39,920 nt of DNA from Trueperaceae bacterium (GCA_030147925.1 JASBUK010000123.1:1-39920); one strand, 5' to 3'; shown: positions 1-8,759, counted from the first letter of the stretch. The notes: a model not told the origin generated them from the sequence alone. A program made the numbers and translations.

Positions 1-139
1 ACAGTTTGCTCTGAGCCTGCTCAGACAAGATGCCTCCAAAGGCTCGCTCAAAGGTAAGCGCAAAAGGGCGGCCTGGGATGACGACTTTCGTGCGCGTATC
101 CTCAAGGGGCTTATCCCAAGTTAAGATGCGTCAGCCCTG
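1..139 (+). mobile_element. Right end of an ISAs1-type insertion sequence (partial)
   Basis: The window opens inside an insertion sequence. Positions 2-124 encode the C-terminal tail of a transposase, and positions 125-139 read GATGCGTCAGCCCTG, whose reverse complement begins CAGGGCTGACGC, the kind of terminal inverted repeat I associate with the ISAs1 family. The element boundary is therefore placed at 139. The left end lies outside the window, so neither the inverted repeat pair nor the target duplication can be checked. The flanking gene's promoter begins only about 10 bp further on. Confidence 0.65.
2..124 (+). CDS. C-terminus of ISAs1-family transposase (partial)
   Basis: This frame is open from the window edge to a TAA at 122-124 and encodes a 40-residue tail. 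It contains LLRQDASKGSLKGKRKRAAW followed by a DDD-FRARIL segment. The pattern leucine-rich helix, RQD, basic GSxKxKRKRAxWDDD is the usual C-terminal end of ISAs1/H-repeat (IS4-like DDE) transposases. The catalytic DDE residues lie upstream of the window, so activity cannot be judged. Confidence 0.65.
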   Translation, partial: QFALSLLRQDASKGSLKGKRKRAAWDDDFRARILKGLIPS

Positions 140-149
140 GGCTATAAGA

Positions 150-155
150 TAGACT
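150..155 (+). promoter_or_regulatory. Leaderless -10 box of the rRNA methyltransferase gene
   Basis: TAGACT ends 6 nt before the ATG at 162, so transcription should begin at or next to the start codon. No Shine-Dalgarno is present. The -35 position would fall inside the IS end (125-139). Confidence 0.5.
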
Positions 156-161
156 GATTTT

Positions 162-1394
162 ATGAAAGCAAGGCTCGAGCTCGAAAAAATGGTGCATGGG
201 GGCGCGGTCTTGGGGCGTCTTGCTGGCGGGCGTGTAGCGTTGGTTTATGGCGGCATAGCAGGGGAGATAGTCGAGCTTAATCTCAGCGAAATATCCGGGG
301 TCTTACAAGGGAAGGTAGGGCGGGTCATCACAGCCAGCCCTTATCGCATAGAAAAAAGCGAGCATCCTGGTCTTGATTACAGCTTCATCAGCTATGAAGG
401 GCAGTTGGAGCTAAAACGTCAGGTGGTCGAAGACGCCTTGTCTCGCAGCTTAAGGCGTAAGGTGGCGGTACCGCCGCTTATAGCCGCGCCCAAGCAGTGG
501 TATTACCGCCATGCCGTGCAGCCGGCGGTGAGCAAGGCCGGTTTGGGTTACCGCTTGCCCGGCAGCCATGAGCTAATTGCATTGCCCTTTGACCCGGTGG
601 CGCACGAAGCCATTAACCGTGCCTGGAGTATCTGGCTTAAGCACGCTCCGGTTAAAGGAGTGCGCGAACTGGCCTTTCGTTGTAATGATGACGGTGAGGT
701 TTTGCTTTGTCTTATAGCCACCGCCTCGGCCAGAAACTTTGTCTCCTTGGCGCATGATTTGGTTCGGGCGGGTATCAGCGGAGTGAGTTACGCGGCCTAT
801 GACGCTCGCGGGCGTTTTCGCGGCGGTTTTGAGCGTTTGGCCGGCAAACGTTTTATCAAGCAAAACTATGGCGACTTTGACATTAGTGTGACGGCTACCA
901 GCTTTGCCCAGCCAAACCCGGCGGCGGCAACTTTGCTTTATGAAGAGTTAGCTTCCTGGACAAATGGAGGTGCTGTGGCAGTGGATTTGTATGCAGGCAG
1001 CGGCATTATTGGCTTTTATCTGGCTAAAAAGTATGCGCGGGTGTTAGCGCTCGATCTTGACAAGAGCAGTGTGGTGCGCGGCCAGCATGATGCCGAACGT
1101 TTGGCCGTGGACAACCTGGAATTTTTGAGAATTGACGCCCGTAAACTAGCAGCTTTGCCCAAGGCCGAGCTCGTCTGTGTTGACCCGCCCCGGGCCGGGC
1201 TGTCTAAAAACACCCGGCAGCTTATCAGTGACTCTAGCGCGTCATGGCTTTGCTATGTTTCTTGCAACGTGGCGACCCTTGCCAGGGATTTGGCGCAGTT
1301 TGAGGCGGCAGGCTTTAAGCTGGAAAGCTTGCAAGCTTATGACTTTTATCCGCAAACCCATCATATTGAAATGTTGTCTTTGCTGACGCGATAA
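162..1394 (+). CDS. TRAM-domain class I SAM-dependent RNA (uracil-5-)methyltransferase, RlmD/TrmA family
   Basis: Probably makes 5-methyluridine in 23S rRNA (RlmD/RlmCD-like) in the cytoplasm. An N-terminal TRAM RNA-binding domain (about residues 3-58, with MVHGGAVLGRLAGG) precedes a central domain and a Rossmann methyltransferase domain. Visible motifs are SAM-binding VDLYAGSGIIGF (274-285), DPPRAGL (341-347), YVSCNVATLARDL with nucleophile Cys368, and the C-terminal HHIEML whose Glu acts as base in the family. The N-terminal cysteines that bind a 4Fe-4S cluster in E. coli RlmD are absent; the first Cys is residue 174. The ATG at 162 is supported by the leaderless -10 at 150. It directly follows the IS end. 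Whether the target is rRNA or tRNA cannot be told. Confidence 0.85.
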   Translation: MKARLELEKMVHGGAVLGRLAGGRVALVYGGIAGEIVELNLSEISGVLQGKVGRVITASPYRIEKSEHPGLDYSFISYEGQLELKRQVVEDALSRSLRRKVAVPPLIAAPKQWYYRHAVQPAVSKAGLGYRLPGSHELIALPFDPVAHEAINRAWSIWLKHAPVKGVRELAFRCNDDGEVLLCLIATASARNFVSLAHDLVRAGISGVSYAAYDARGRFRGGFERLAGKRFIKQNYGDFDISVTATSFAQPNPAAATLLYEELASWTNGGAVAVDLYAGSGIIGFYLAKKYARVLALDLDKSSVVRGQHDAERLAVDNLEFLRIDARKLAALPKAELVCVDPPRAGLSKNTRQLISDSSASWLCYVSCNVATLARDLAQFEAAGFKLESLQAYDFYPQTHHIEMLSLLTR

Positions 1395-1409
1395 GCGTCT
1401 CCAGGCTTG

Positions 1410-1415
1410 TATGCT
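1410..1415 (+). promoter_or_regulatory. Leaderless -10 box of hisF
   Basis: TATGCT is followed by 7 nt and the GTG start codon at 1423; no Shine-Dalgarno precedes the start. It supports this start and an independent hisF promoter in the 28-nt gap behind the methyltransferase gene. Confidence 0.5.
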
Positions 1416-1422
1416 GTAAGGC

Positions 1423-2202
1423 GTGTTAGCCAAACGTATCATTCCCTGTCTGGATGTTCACAATGGCCGCGTGACCCGTGGGGTGCAGTTCGGCAAGGCC
1501 GAACTGGGCGAACTGCGTGATATGGGCGACCCGGTTAAACTGGCTATGATTTACGACGCGCAAGGCGCGGACGAGCTGGTTTTTTATGACATCACCGCTA
1601 CTTCGGAGGGTCGTTCGCTGATGCTCGAGCTGGCCACAAGAACCGCCGAACAGTGCTTTATGCCGCTTACCATCGGCGGTGGTGTAAAGACTCTGGAGGA
1701 TTTTCGCAAATTGCTCTTGGCCGGGGCGGACAAGGTCTCGATAAACTCAGGAGCGCTAGCTAAGCCCGAGGTCATCGGGCAGGCCGCTGACCATTTCGGC
1801 TCACAGGCGGTGGTGCTTTCGGTTGACGCCAAACGACGCGCTGATAATAGCGGCTGGGATGTTTATGCCGCGGGAGGACGCAAAAACACCGGCCAGGACT
1901 TGATTGCCTGGGTGGTGAAAGGGCAGGAACTTGGTGCTGGTGAGATTGTGCTAAACAGCATTGACGGCGACGGCACCAACGCCGGCTACGATATCGAGGC
2001 CAACCGGGCGGTGGCCAGAGCGGTGGATATTCCGCTGGTGGCTTCTGGTGGAGCCGGTAACCCGGAGCACATGCGCTCCGTACTGGTCGAAGGTGAGGCC
2101 GATGCGGCTTTGGCGGCGGGTATCTTTCACCGTGGTGAATACACCGTGCGGCAGGTTAAAGAAGAGCTGGCCAAGGCGGGAGTTCATCTGCGTTTGCTTT
2201 GA
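1423..2202 (+). CDS. hisF: Imidazole glycerol phosphate synthase, cyclase subunit
   Basis: HisF uses ammonia delivered by the glutaminase HisH to turn PRFAR into imidazole-glycerol phosphate and AICAR in histidine synthesis. The protein is a (beta/alpha)8 barrel of 259 residues, the normal length. Visible are the N-terminal [19 protein letters not shown] with catalytic Asp11, the phosphate-binding LTIGGG (82-87), the second catalytic Asp in LSVDAKR (about residue 135) and the late phosphate loop VASGGAGN. The start is GTG behind a leaderless -10. HisH and HisA are not in the window; hisIE lies 1.2 kb downstream with a PLP enzyme between, so the his genes here are dispersed. Confidence 0.95.
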   Translation: MLAKRIIPCLDVHNGRVTRGVQFGKAELGELRDMGDPVKLAMIYDAQGADELVFYDITATSEGRSLMLELATRTAEQCFMPLTIGGGVKTLEDFRKLLLAGADKVSINSGALAKPEVIGQAADHFGSQAVVLSVDAKRRADNSGWDVYAAGGRKNTGQDLIAWVVKGQELGAGEIVLNSIDGDGTNAGYDIEANRAVARAVDIPLVASGGAGNPEHMRSVLVEGEADAALAAGIFHRGEYTVRQVKEELAKAGVHLRLL

Positions 2203-2266
2203 AGTTTTGCGTTCGTCTATAACAGCCTTATGAATTTAAGGCCTTAAAAGAAATGGGAAAAACCTC

Positions 2267-3400
2267 ATGGAAGACAGGAAATTTGAGACTTTGGCCATTC
2301 ATGCCGGGGCCGAGATTGATCCGGCCACCAAAGCGGTGACGTCGCCTATTTATCCTTCGACTACTTTTGAGCGCGAGGCGGATGGCAGCTATCCGCAAGG
2401 TTATAGCTATACCCGCAGCGGCAACCCTAACCGCGCGGCGCTCGAGCACTGTCTGAGCACCTTAGAAGGTGGCGCGGCGGCAGCAGCCTTTTCTTCGGGT
2501 TCGGCGGCGGCGGCAAGCATATTTCGCGCTCTGTCACCAGGTGATCATGTGCTTGCGCCTGATGATATGTATCACGGCATTGTCAAAATGCTAACAGAGG
2601 TTTTTATCCCCTGGGGCTTAAAACCAAGTTTTGTGGACTTTAGCGACCTTGCTAATGTCCGCGCTAATCTGCGTCACAACACCAAGCTCATTTGGTTAGA
2701 AACACCGTCTAACCCGCTACTAAAAATCACCGATATTGAGGCGGTGGCAGAGCTAGCACGGTCAGCGGGGGCGCTGCTGGCCTGTGACAACACCTGGACA
2801 CCGCCCGCTTTGCAGCCGGTCTTTGCCCTGGGGGCCGATTTGATTATGCATGCCAGCACCAAATACCTAGCCGGTCACAGCGATGTTTTGGGTGGTGTGG
2901 TGCTAAGCCGACGTGACGACGAATTTTTCGCGCGGATTCGCAACTTGCAGGTGCTTGAAGGCGCAGTACCCTCACCGTTTGATTGCTGGCTGACTCTGCG
3001 CGGCATTAAGACCCTGCCTTATCGGATGCGTGCTCATTGCGAACATGCCGCTTTGGTCGCCGAATTCTTAAGCGAACATCCCAGAGTGGCAAGAGTTTAT
3101 TATCCTGGTTTGGCCAGCCACCCCGGGCATGAGCTGGCCGCTAAGCAAATGCGCCGGTTTGGCGGGATGTTGTCATTTACAGTAACGGGTGGTCAGGAAG
3201 AGGCCATGGCGTTGGCAGCCAGGGTCAAACTATTTACCCGGGCAACCAGTTTGGGCGGCGTCGAAAGCTTAATAGAACACCGGGCTTCAATAGAAGGGCC
3301 GGACTCAAAAACCCCACAAAATCTGTTGCGTTTGTCAGTTGGGCTCGAGCACCCCGATGACCTCATTGCCGATTTGCGTCAGGCTCTAGATGGTTTGTAA
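2267..3400 (+). CDS. Cys/Met metabolism PLP-dependent enzyme (cystathionine gamma-synthase/lyase-like)
   Basis: Fold-type I PLP enzyme of the trans-sulfuration family; likely cystathionine gamma-synthase, cystathionine gamma-lyase or a homologous sulfhydrylase. Visible are ETLAIHAG at the N-terminus, STTFER, YTRSGNPNRAALE (residues 49-61), FSSGSAAAA, the aspartate that contacts the PLP ring nitrogen in ACDNTW, and the Schiff-base lysine Lys199 in ASTKYLAGHSDVLGG. The C-terminal SLGGVESLIEHRAS is typical. In DDMYHGIVKML the usual Tyr-Gly-Gly is Tyr-His-Gly, close to the substrate site. The length of 377 residues is normal. It sits between two histidine genes with no evident functional link. 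The exact reaction cannot be read from sequence alone. Confidence 0.85.
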   Translation: MEDRKFETLAIHAGAEIDPATKAVTSPIYPSTTFEREADGSYPQGYSYTRSGNPNRAALEHCLSTLEGGAAAAAFSSGSAAAASIFRALSPGDHVLAPDDMYHGIVKMLTEVFIPWGLKPSFVDFSDLANVRANLRHNTKLIWLETPSNPLLKITDIEAVAELARSAGALLACDNTWTPPALQPVFALGADLIMHASTKYLAGHSDVLGGVVLSRRDDEFFARIRNLQVLEGAVPSPFDCWLTLRGIKTLPYRMRAHCEHAALVAEFLSEHPRVARVYYPGLASHPGHELAAKQMRRFGGMLSFTVTGGQEEAMALAARVKLFTRATSLGGVESLIEHRASIEGPDSKTPQNLLRLSVGLEHPDDLIADLRQALDGL

Positions 3401-3438
3401 TGATTTTTAAAGGCAAAGCACGCCAGGCTTTGGCGCGA

Positions 3439-3444
3439 TAGACT
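3439..3444 (+). promoter_or_regulatory. Leaderless -10 box of hisIE
   Basis: TAGACT followed by 7 nt and the ATG at 3452. The same hexamer stands before the genes at 162 and 5611. No Shine-Dalgarno is present. Confidence 0.5.
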
Positions 3445-3451
3445 GGCAAAC

Positions 3452-4084
3452 ATGAAAGATTTGCCCCCCATAAATTTTGACGAACGCGGCCTGGTACCGG
3501 TGATTACCCAGGACGCCCAGAGCGGCGAAGTCCTGATGTTGGCCTATGCTAATCAGGAGGCCTTAGACAAGACACTGGCAACCCGTCAGGCACATTATTG
3601 GAGCCGTTCGCGTGGCGAACTCTGGCGCAAAGGCGCCACTAGCGGTAATACTCAAGAGCTGCTCGAGCTGCGCTATGACTGTGATGAGGACGCCGTTCTT
3701 TATCGCGTTAGACAAACGGGGCCAGCTTGTCATACTGGTGAACGTTCCTGTTTTTATCGCAGTGCTACTGGGGCGTCGGGGGCTTCTTTGGCAGAGGTGA
3801 TGGCCTTGCTCGAGCACGTTATCAATCAGCGCTTGCAGGATTTGCCCGAAGGCTCTTATGTCACAAGAATGCACCGGCGTGGCAAGGGCTATATAGCCCA
3901 AAAAGTCGTCGAGGAGGCCGGTGAGAGTATCGTGGCAGCACTGGAAAACAAACCCCAGGAGCTTATAGCCGAGGCGGCAGATTTAATCTTTCATTTAACC
4001 ATTTTGCTGCGCGAAAGCGGAATCACTTTACAGTCAGTGGCCGCTGAACTGCTGCAACGCCACGCGCAGCCCAAAACCGATTAG
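3452..4084 (+). CDS. hisIE: Bifunctional phosphoribosyl-AMP cyclohydrolase / phosphoribosyl-ATP pyrophosphatase
   Basis: Carries out the second and third steps of histidine synthesis. The N-terminal HisI domain (about residues 1-105) shows [36 protein letters not shown] and the metal-binding cysteine set [27 protein letters not shown]. The C-terminal HisE domain (about 114-205) shows [20 protein letters not shown] and [10 protein letters not shown] with EAADLIFHL, the helical MazG-like magnesium-binding acidic motifs. The length of 210 residues matches the fused form. The start is supported by the leaderless -10 at 3439. The cyclase HisF for a later step is encoded upstream on the same strand. 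Confidence 0.95.
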   Translation: MKDLPPINFDERGLVPVITQDAQSGEVLMLAYANQEALDKTLATRQAHYWSRSRGELWRKGATSGNTQELLELRYDCDEDAVLYRVRQTGPACHTGERSCFYRSATGASGASLAEVMALLEHVINQRLQDLPEGSYVTRMHRRGKGYIAQKVVEEAGESIVAALENKPQELIAEAADLIFHLTILLRESGITLQSVAAELLQRHAQPKTD

Positions 4085-4134
4085 CTGGTACAAAGCCGTA
4101 ACTTGGCGTTGCTTCGTGTCACAATGACGCTAGT

Positions 4135-5166
4135 ATGAGCCAAAAAAGAGCGGCCAGGACTAAACAGGCCAAAAGCGAGGTAAAGGCAATGGATATGGAG
4201 CGGGCTTTGGTGCTGGACACCGTGCGTGTCACGGAGCAAGCGGCAATCGCTGCTAGCCGCGTGGCGGGCAAGGGGGATTCCGACCTGGTGGATCAGGCGG
4301 GGACCGATGCCATGAGGCGCGTACTCAACGAACTGGATATCGACGGCGAAATCGTTATTGGTGAGGGTGAGCGTGACGAAGCCCCCATGCTCTTTATCGG
4401 CGAAAAGGTAGGCCAGGCGGATAAAGATTCCTGGCCGGTGGATATTGCCGTCGATCCGGTAGAAGGTACCAATATCACCGCCCGCATGATCAACAATGCT
4501 GTAGCGGTAATTGCCATTGCCGATAAGGGAGGTTTGTTTCAGGCCCCCGATACTTATATGGAAAAGCTCATTGTCGGGCCGCCCGCCGCCGGCAAAGTTG
4601 ACCTCACCTGGCCGGTGGCGGCTAATTTACGCTCGGTGGCGATGAGTTTAGACCGGGCCGTAGAAGACCTCACCGTGGTGATACTCGACCGCCCTCGTCA
4701 CGCCGAACTTCTGCGCGAAGTACGCGCCGCCGGGGCGCGGGTCAAACTCATTGGCGATGGCGATGTGATTGCCGCTTTAGGTTCAGCCATCCGCGGCTCC
4801 GGGGTACATGCGGTGATGGGTATCGGTGGTGCTCCCGAAGGGGTATTGGCGGCGGCAGCCATCAAGTGCTTGGGTGGCGAGATTCAGGGTCGTTTTAAGC
4901 CGCGTAGCGAAGAGGAGCAAAAACGTCTTGAGTCGATGGGTGCCAGCGTGGATAGAGTCTACAGCACCAACGACTTGGCGCCGGGTCAAAACCTGGTTTT
5001 TAGCGCCACCGGCATTACCGATGGTGACATCTTAAAAGGCGTCAGATTTTTTAAAAACGGCGCTCGCACCCACACTATTTCTATGGGCTATCAGTCGCGG
5101 GTGCTGCGTTTTTCCGATGCCGTGCATCTTTTGGGTGACGGGGCGCGGGTGACGGTGCAGATATAG
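4135..5166 (+). CDS. glpX: Fructose-1,6-bisphosphatase class II
   Basis: Hydrolyses fructose-1,6-bisphosphate to fructose-6-phosphate in gluconeogenesis; a metal-dependent member of the Li-sensitive phosphatase superfamily. Visible are [17 protein letters not shown], the metal-binding [25 protein letters not shown] and THTISM. GlpX proteins usually begin about where [16 protein letters not shown] begins here, so the 18 basic N-terminal residues may not be translated: an ATG at 4189 has a GAGG 8 nt upstream and would give 325 residues, a more typical length. The ATG at 4135 has no Shine-Dalgarno; CACAAT 9 nt upstream is a weak leaderless candidate. I give the longer frame but favour 4189. A 444-nt gap follows. 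Confidence 0.93.
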   Translation: MSQKRAARTKQAKSEVKAMDMERALVLDTVRVTEQAAIAASRVAGKGDSDLVDQAGTDAMRRVLNELDIDGEIVIGEGERDEAPMLFIGEKVGQADKDSWPVDIAVDPVEGTNITARMINNAVAVIAIADKGGLFQAPDTYMEKLIVGPPAAGKVDLTWPVAANLRSVAMSLDRAVEDLTVVILDRPRHAELLREVRAAGARVKLIGDGDVIAALGSAIRGSGVHAVMGIGGAPEGVLAAAAIKCLGGEIQGRFKPRSEEEQKRLESMGASVDRVYSTNDLAPGQNLVFSATGITDGDILKGVRFFKNGARTHTISMGYQSRVLRFSDAVHLLGDGARVTVQI

Positions 5167-5610
5167 ATAGCATTTCTCTAAAAGGCAACCTAACAAGCAA
5201 GGAGTAAGGTGTGAGGGGTTATATCAACTCTGGGTTTATATCTTTATCAAAAACTCAGGGCTATAAGCATGCTTAAATGTAGCTTTTTGCCGATGCTGCT
5301 CTTGTTAGGCCACAAGATACTCGTAACCGCTTTGTTCATTGTAGACGTATTTGATGAAAATGCCAAGAAATTCAAGCTTTTAAGCCTTTGAGCTTTCGGT
5401 TTAGTGGGCCCCAGTTAATTGATTTGTGCGGCTTAGAGCGTATTGGTAAGGTCTTTTTAAGCCCTGCAAATTTACCATTAGTTTTGGCTAACCCTACAAA
5501 GACAAGTCGCTTTCTTAGAATTTTAAAGATGGGTATCGGTAAACTATCAGTGACCATTTTGCTGTGTTAACTGTGCAGTCAATACGGCCTTAAATGCTCT
5601 AGACTGGTCT
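5167..5610 (+). other. Intergenic region without a recognised gene
   Basis: This 444-nt stretch is visibly more AT-rich than its neighbours. It contains ORFs of about 60 codons on both strands over 5372-5570, largely mirror images of each other, with no Shine-Dalgarno and no recognisable motif, so I do not call them. No terminator with a clear T-run was seen. The last 11 nt hold the -10 box for the next gene. It may be decayed sequence. Confidence 0.4.
5600..5605 (+). promoter_or_regulatory. Leaderless -10 box of the gene at 5611
   Basis: TAGACT with 5 nt to the ATG at 5611. It is identical to the -10 boxes before 162 and 3452 and supports the reality and start of an otherwise anonymous gene. 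Confidence 0.5.
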
Positions 5611-6369
5611 ATGGCGAGACTGCCGCTAAAGCTCGAGCAAATCTCGGAAAAAACCATCGGACAGCTTATTGTGCGTTATCCGCTTGCTTTGGAAGCGCAG
5701 GCCGATAAGGCCGCCGAGGTCATGCTGGCGCTGATTCCGGTAGTCGAGAGCTATCTGGCCGCTGATTTAACAGGCCCAATCCGGCTCGAGCTCTTAGCCG
5801 AGGCCCGGGCCAGTGGCGCCAACCCGGTCACCGGCACGGTGCGCCACGCCATCACCGGCTTTGCCGAGCGTTCGCCGCGTAGCGCCGGTTTGCTCAGTTA
5901 TCAACTGGGACGCATTCTGTGGTATCGCGCTTCTGCCGAAAGAGACTATCTGGGCGAGCAGCCCCGCTACCCCGATTGGCTTTTGGAAGCAGCGCTTTTG
6001 CCCTTGCTGTATATCTGGTTTGACCGCGAAGCCTGGCTTGATTTTCTGGGAGCGCAGATTACCTTGTTTAAGTTCCGCTCGCCCCTGGCGTCGGATAAAC
6101 TAAATGACTTATCCCGACTCAGCGCCAAAGAGCGGAGCTTGGCCAATGCCCAATGCGTCTTGCGGGGTCAATCGCTGGCAAGACGTCAGTCTGAGTGGTG
6201 GCGGGGGCTTTGCTCGCTATTAGCAGCGGCACCACAGCTAGATGCGTTAGTGGGGCTCGAGCAGCTTAGCGGCGCATCCTTAAAAACCTGGGAAGATCGC
6301 TTCGCTCAGGACTTGGCGGCCTGGGTGCGCTCAGCTAGTTCGGTGGATTTTGAGGCCAATTCCTTTTAA
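5611..6369 (+). CDS. Hypothetical protein, alpha-helical, unknown function
   Basis: I do not recognise this 252-residue protein. It looks soluble and helix-rich, without a signal peptide or clear membrane helix; the most hydrophobic part is LLEAALLPLLYIWF (about residues 128-141), flanked by YPDW and by DREAWLDFLGAQITLFKF. A PxW-hydrophobic pattern of this sort occurs in collapsed MA-clan metallopeptidases, but no HExxH is present, so that is only a thought. It stands alone after a long gap and is transcribed toward the convergent rdgB gene 92 bp away. A leaderless -10 and codon use like its neighbours support real coding. It contains three GCTCGAGC palindromes (5631, 5784, 6255). Confidence 0.75.
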   Translation: MARLPLKLEQISEKTIGQLIVRYPLALEAQADKAAEVMLALIPVVESYLAADLTGPIRLELLAEARASGANPVTGTVRHAITGFAERSPRSAGLLSYQLGRILWYRASAERDYLGEQPRYPDWLLEAALLPLLYIWFDREAWLDFLGAQITLFKFRSPLASDKLNDLSRLSAKERSLANAQCVLRGQSLARRQSEWWRGLCSLLAAAPQLDALVGLEQLSGASLKTWEDRFAQDLAAWVRSASSVDFEANSF

Positions 6370-6461
6370 TGCAAGTGGGTCCGAGCATGGCGAGAACGAT
6401 AGGCTGAGAAGAATGGGAAGGGTGGATTTTCATATCGTCAGCGAATTAACCGCGTTCTGCA

Positions 6462-7103
6462 TCAGTAGTCATCCTCAGCGGGCACGAGCGTGTCTTTCAT
6501 GGTGCGTTTGGCAGTCGGGGTCAGCGCCCAATCGAGGAATTGTTTTAGGGCGCGTCCACGGTGGCTGACGCGGCGTTTTTCCTCTTTGCTGGCTTCGGCA
6601 AAGGTCTTATTAAGTTCGGGGCTAAAGAAAATGGGATCGTAGCCAAAACCCCCTTCGCCTCTGGGGCCTTCCAAAATTTCCCCGGCACATTCACCCTCAA
6701 AAGTTTTTATCTGACCGCTGGGAGTAGCCAGCACGATAGCGCAGACAAATCTGGCGCTGCGGGCTCCGCGGGGCACTTCGCGCATTTTGTTTAACAGATA
6801 GGCAATGCGTTCGCCATTACTCAGATCGCCGCCAAAACGCGCCGAATAGATGCCCGGTGAGCCGTCTAGGGCGGCCACCTCTAGACCGGAATCATCGGCG
6901 ATGCTGGGCAAGCCTGTAGCTAGGGCCGCATAACCGGCTTTTAGGAGGGCGTTTTCCGCGTAGCTCGAGCCCTGTTCTTCGGGAAAGCGAGTCACGCCCT
7001 TCTCGGTGGCAGAGACCAGTTCGATATCGAGCGAGGACAAAGCCTCCTGAAATTCTTGCAGCTTACCCTTGTTGCTGGTGGCCAAAAGCAATTGCAGGCT
7101 CAT
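6462..7103 (-). CDS. rdgB: XTP/dITP diphosphatase (RdgB/HAM1 family)
   Basis: House-cleaning nucleotide pyrophosphatase that hydrolyses dITP, XTP and ITP to monophosphates and keeps deaminated purines out of DNA and RNA. Diagnostic segments are LLLATSNKGKLQEF (residues 5-18), SYAENALLKAGYAA, the metal-binding SIADDSGLEV (Asp70/Asp71), PGIYSARFGG, GGFGYDPIF (151-159) and the base-recognition SHRGRALK (180-187). The length of 213 residues is normal, with a slightly long C-terminal tail. Its start overlaps the end of rph by 4 nt, which implies translational coupling in the operon murI-rph-rdgB, an arrangement common in bacteria. Confidence 0.95.
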   Translation of the reverse strand: MSLQLLLATSNKGKLQEFQEALSSLDIELVSATEKGVTRFPEEQGSSYAENALLKAGYAALATGLPSIADDSGLEVAALDGSPGIYSARFGGDLSNGERIAYLLNKMREVPRGARSARFVCAIVLATPSGQIKTFEGECAGEILEGPRGEGGFGYDPIFFSPELNKTFAEASKEEKRRVSHRGRALKQFLDWALTPTAKRTMKDTLVPAEDDY

Positions 7104-7810
7104 TGCAGTGAACCTCTTACGCTGTCTAAGATGTGCTTAACGGCGGTAATGCCATTGGCTACCAGTTGCACATAGGTTTCCGCCGGGATAGGTTTTTCTT
7201 CGCCGCCACCTTGTACTTCGACCACAGAACCGTCTGCCGTCGCAACCACGTTAAGGTCAATATCGGCCTGCATATCTTCGGAATATTCGAGGTCGATGAG
7301 CGTTTCACCGTTGACGATACCTATACTGACCGCGGCCAGTTCGTGATTGAGCGGCCACTCGCTTAGTTCTCCGGAATAAATGAGTCGGTTAGCGGCATGA
7401 TGCAGCGCGGCATAAGCGGCTAGAATACCGGCGCAACGCGTGCCGCCGTCAGCCTGAATCACATCAATATCGACAGTTAAGGTCTGATTGCGAAAGAGCG
7501 ATAAGTCGGTGACGCTTCTAAGCGCCCGTCCAATAAGACGTTGGATTTCCTGGGTGCGGCCACTGGCATAAAGCCGCTCGCGCTGGCTGCGTTCGCCGGT
7601 GCTGCGGGGCAGCAGCGCATACTCGGCGGTAAGCCAGCCGCTTTGCTGGCCCTTGCTGCGCAGATGCGGCGGGAGTTTTTTGTCAATCGTCACGGTGGCC
7701 AGTACCTTGTTGTCTCCCCACTCGACCAAAGCGGAGCCTTCGGCATATTTGTTGTAACCTGGCGTGACGCTTATTTCTCTGATTTGTTGCTGGTGTCGGT
7801 TCTTTCTCAT
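7100..7810 (-). CDS. rph: Ribonuclease PH
   Basis: Phosphorolytic 3'-5' exoribonuclease that trims tRNA 3' ends, working as a ring-shaped hexamer. Visible are the N-terminal basic segment with the EGSALVEWGDNKVLATVTI strand pattern, GWLTAEYALLPRSTGERSQR, IQRLIGRALRSV and the catalytic region DIDVIQADGGTRCAGI. The length of 236 residues is typical; the very N-terminus (MRKNRHQQQIREISVTPGYN) is a normal start for the family. It lies 25 nt behind murI and overlaps rdgB by 4 nt, so the three genes probably form one transcript. Confidence 0.95.
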   Translation of the reverse strand: MRKNRHQQQIREISVTPGYNKYAEGSALVEWGDNKVLATVTIDKKLPPHLRSKGQQSGWLTAEYALLPRSTGERSQRERLYASGRTQEIQRLIGRALRSVTDLSLFRNQTLTVDIDVIQADGGTRCAGILAAYAALHHAANRLIYSGELSEWPLNHELAAVSIGIVNGETLIDLEYSEDMQADIDLNVVATADGSVVEVQGGGEEKPIPAETYVQLVANGITAVKHILDSVRGSLQ

Positions 7811-7835
7811 AAGTTAAGTGCCTTGACGGTAAATC

Positions 7836-8666
7836 TTATCCGGACACCGTATCACGTTGACGGCCTGCTTGACCCAAATAAATTCGTTCCACCGACCCCA
7901 GGGGGCCACCGAGGATTTTGGCGGTGTGCAGATAACTGGTTACATCGCCGCTGACTAAGTGATGAATGCTAGCGGCAGTCTTTGGCTCATTGCTAACGAG
8001 ACCTAAGTTTTTTAGATCGGCTGCGACCACCGCCGCCGTCGCTTCGGCGGAATCTACCAATTGCACTTTGGGGCCTAGCAGCTCTTGCAGCATGCCTTTG
8101 AGAGCCGGGTAGTGGGTGCAGCCCAGGATGACGGTCTGCAGTTCCGGGCGTTCACTAAGATAATGTTCGGCTACCAAACGGGCAATCTGACTGTCGGATA
8201 TACCCTCCTCGACGATGGGCACAAAGAGTGGGCAGGCCTTGGACCAAACTTCTCGTCCGGCGGCTTCTAGGTGTGATTCATAGGCTCGAGCTTTCAGCGT
8301 GCCTTCGGTACCTAAAACACCAATACGTCCCTGCCCTGGCATGCGCAGCGCCACCTCTACACCCGGCTCCACCACACCCCAAACAGGCACGGGTAGTTTG
8401 TCCGCTAGTTCGGGTAAGCTGGCAGCTGAGGCGGTATTACAGGCCACCACAATACCCTTGACACCGCGACTGATGAGTTCTTGGCTTATCTCTAAGGCAA
8501 AGTCGCGCACCATCTCCAACGGTTTGCGACCATAAGGCACTCTGGCGGTGTCTCCAAAATAGATAAAGTCCTCTTGCGGAAGCTGTCGCTTTAGCGCCGC
8601 TAACACGGTAAGACCACCGACACCGGAGTCAAAAACACCTAAGGGGGCTTGGGCTGGGTCGAACAC
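7836..8666 (-). CDS. murI: Glutamate racemase
   Basis: Cofactor-independent racemase supplying D-glutamate for peptidoglycan. Visible are PLGVFDSGVGGLTVL with Asp13, the YFGDTARVPYG substrate loop, catalytic Cys76 in VVACNTAS and catalytic Cys183/His185 in ILGCTHYPAL, so both thiols are present. The length of 276 residues is normal. The start is GTG at 8666; a TAAGCT -10 box lies 6 nt upstream of it on the minus strand, fitting a leaderless transcript, and an overlapping ATG at 8668 is out of frame. It is the first gene of the murI-rph-rdgB operon. Confidence 0.95.
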   Translation of the reverse strand: MFDPAQAPLGVFDSGVGGLTVLAALKRQLPQEDFIYFGDTARVPYGRKPLEMVRDFALEISQELISRGVKGIVVACNTASAASLPELADKLPVPVWGVVEPGVEVALRMPGQGRIGVLGTEGTLKARAYESHLEAAGREVWSKACPLFVPIVEEGISDSQIARLVAEHYLSERPELQTVILGCTHYPALKGMLQELLGPKVQLVDSAEATAAVVAADLKNLGLVSNEPKTAASIHHLVSGDVTSYLHTAKILGGPLGSVERIYLGQAGRQRDTVSG

Positions 8667-8672
8667 ATGGTC

Positions 8673-8678
8673 AGCTTA
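8673..8678 (-). promoter_or_regulatory. Leaderless -10 box of the murI operon
   Basis: TAAGCT on the minus strand with 6 nt to the GTG start of murI. No Shine-Dalgarno is present. Confidence 0.45.
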
Positions 8679-8759
8679 TCATTCTGCCAGGGCTTAGGTG
8701 ATAGGCGACTTGCAGCTTTATCGTCAAGCAAATGTCAGCACTAGTTGGACTAACGGGAT

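Noticed and set aside
573-863. ORF of 96 codons antisense to the rRNA methyltransferase
   Set aside because: A shadow of a strongly conserved gene, with no ribosome site and an unconvincing composition.
5372-5570. ORFs of about 60 codons on both strands
   Set aside because: They mirror each other, lack ribosome sites and recognisable motifs, and lie in AT-rich sequence.
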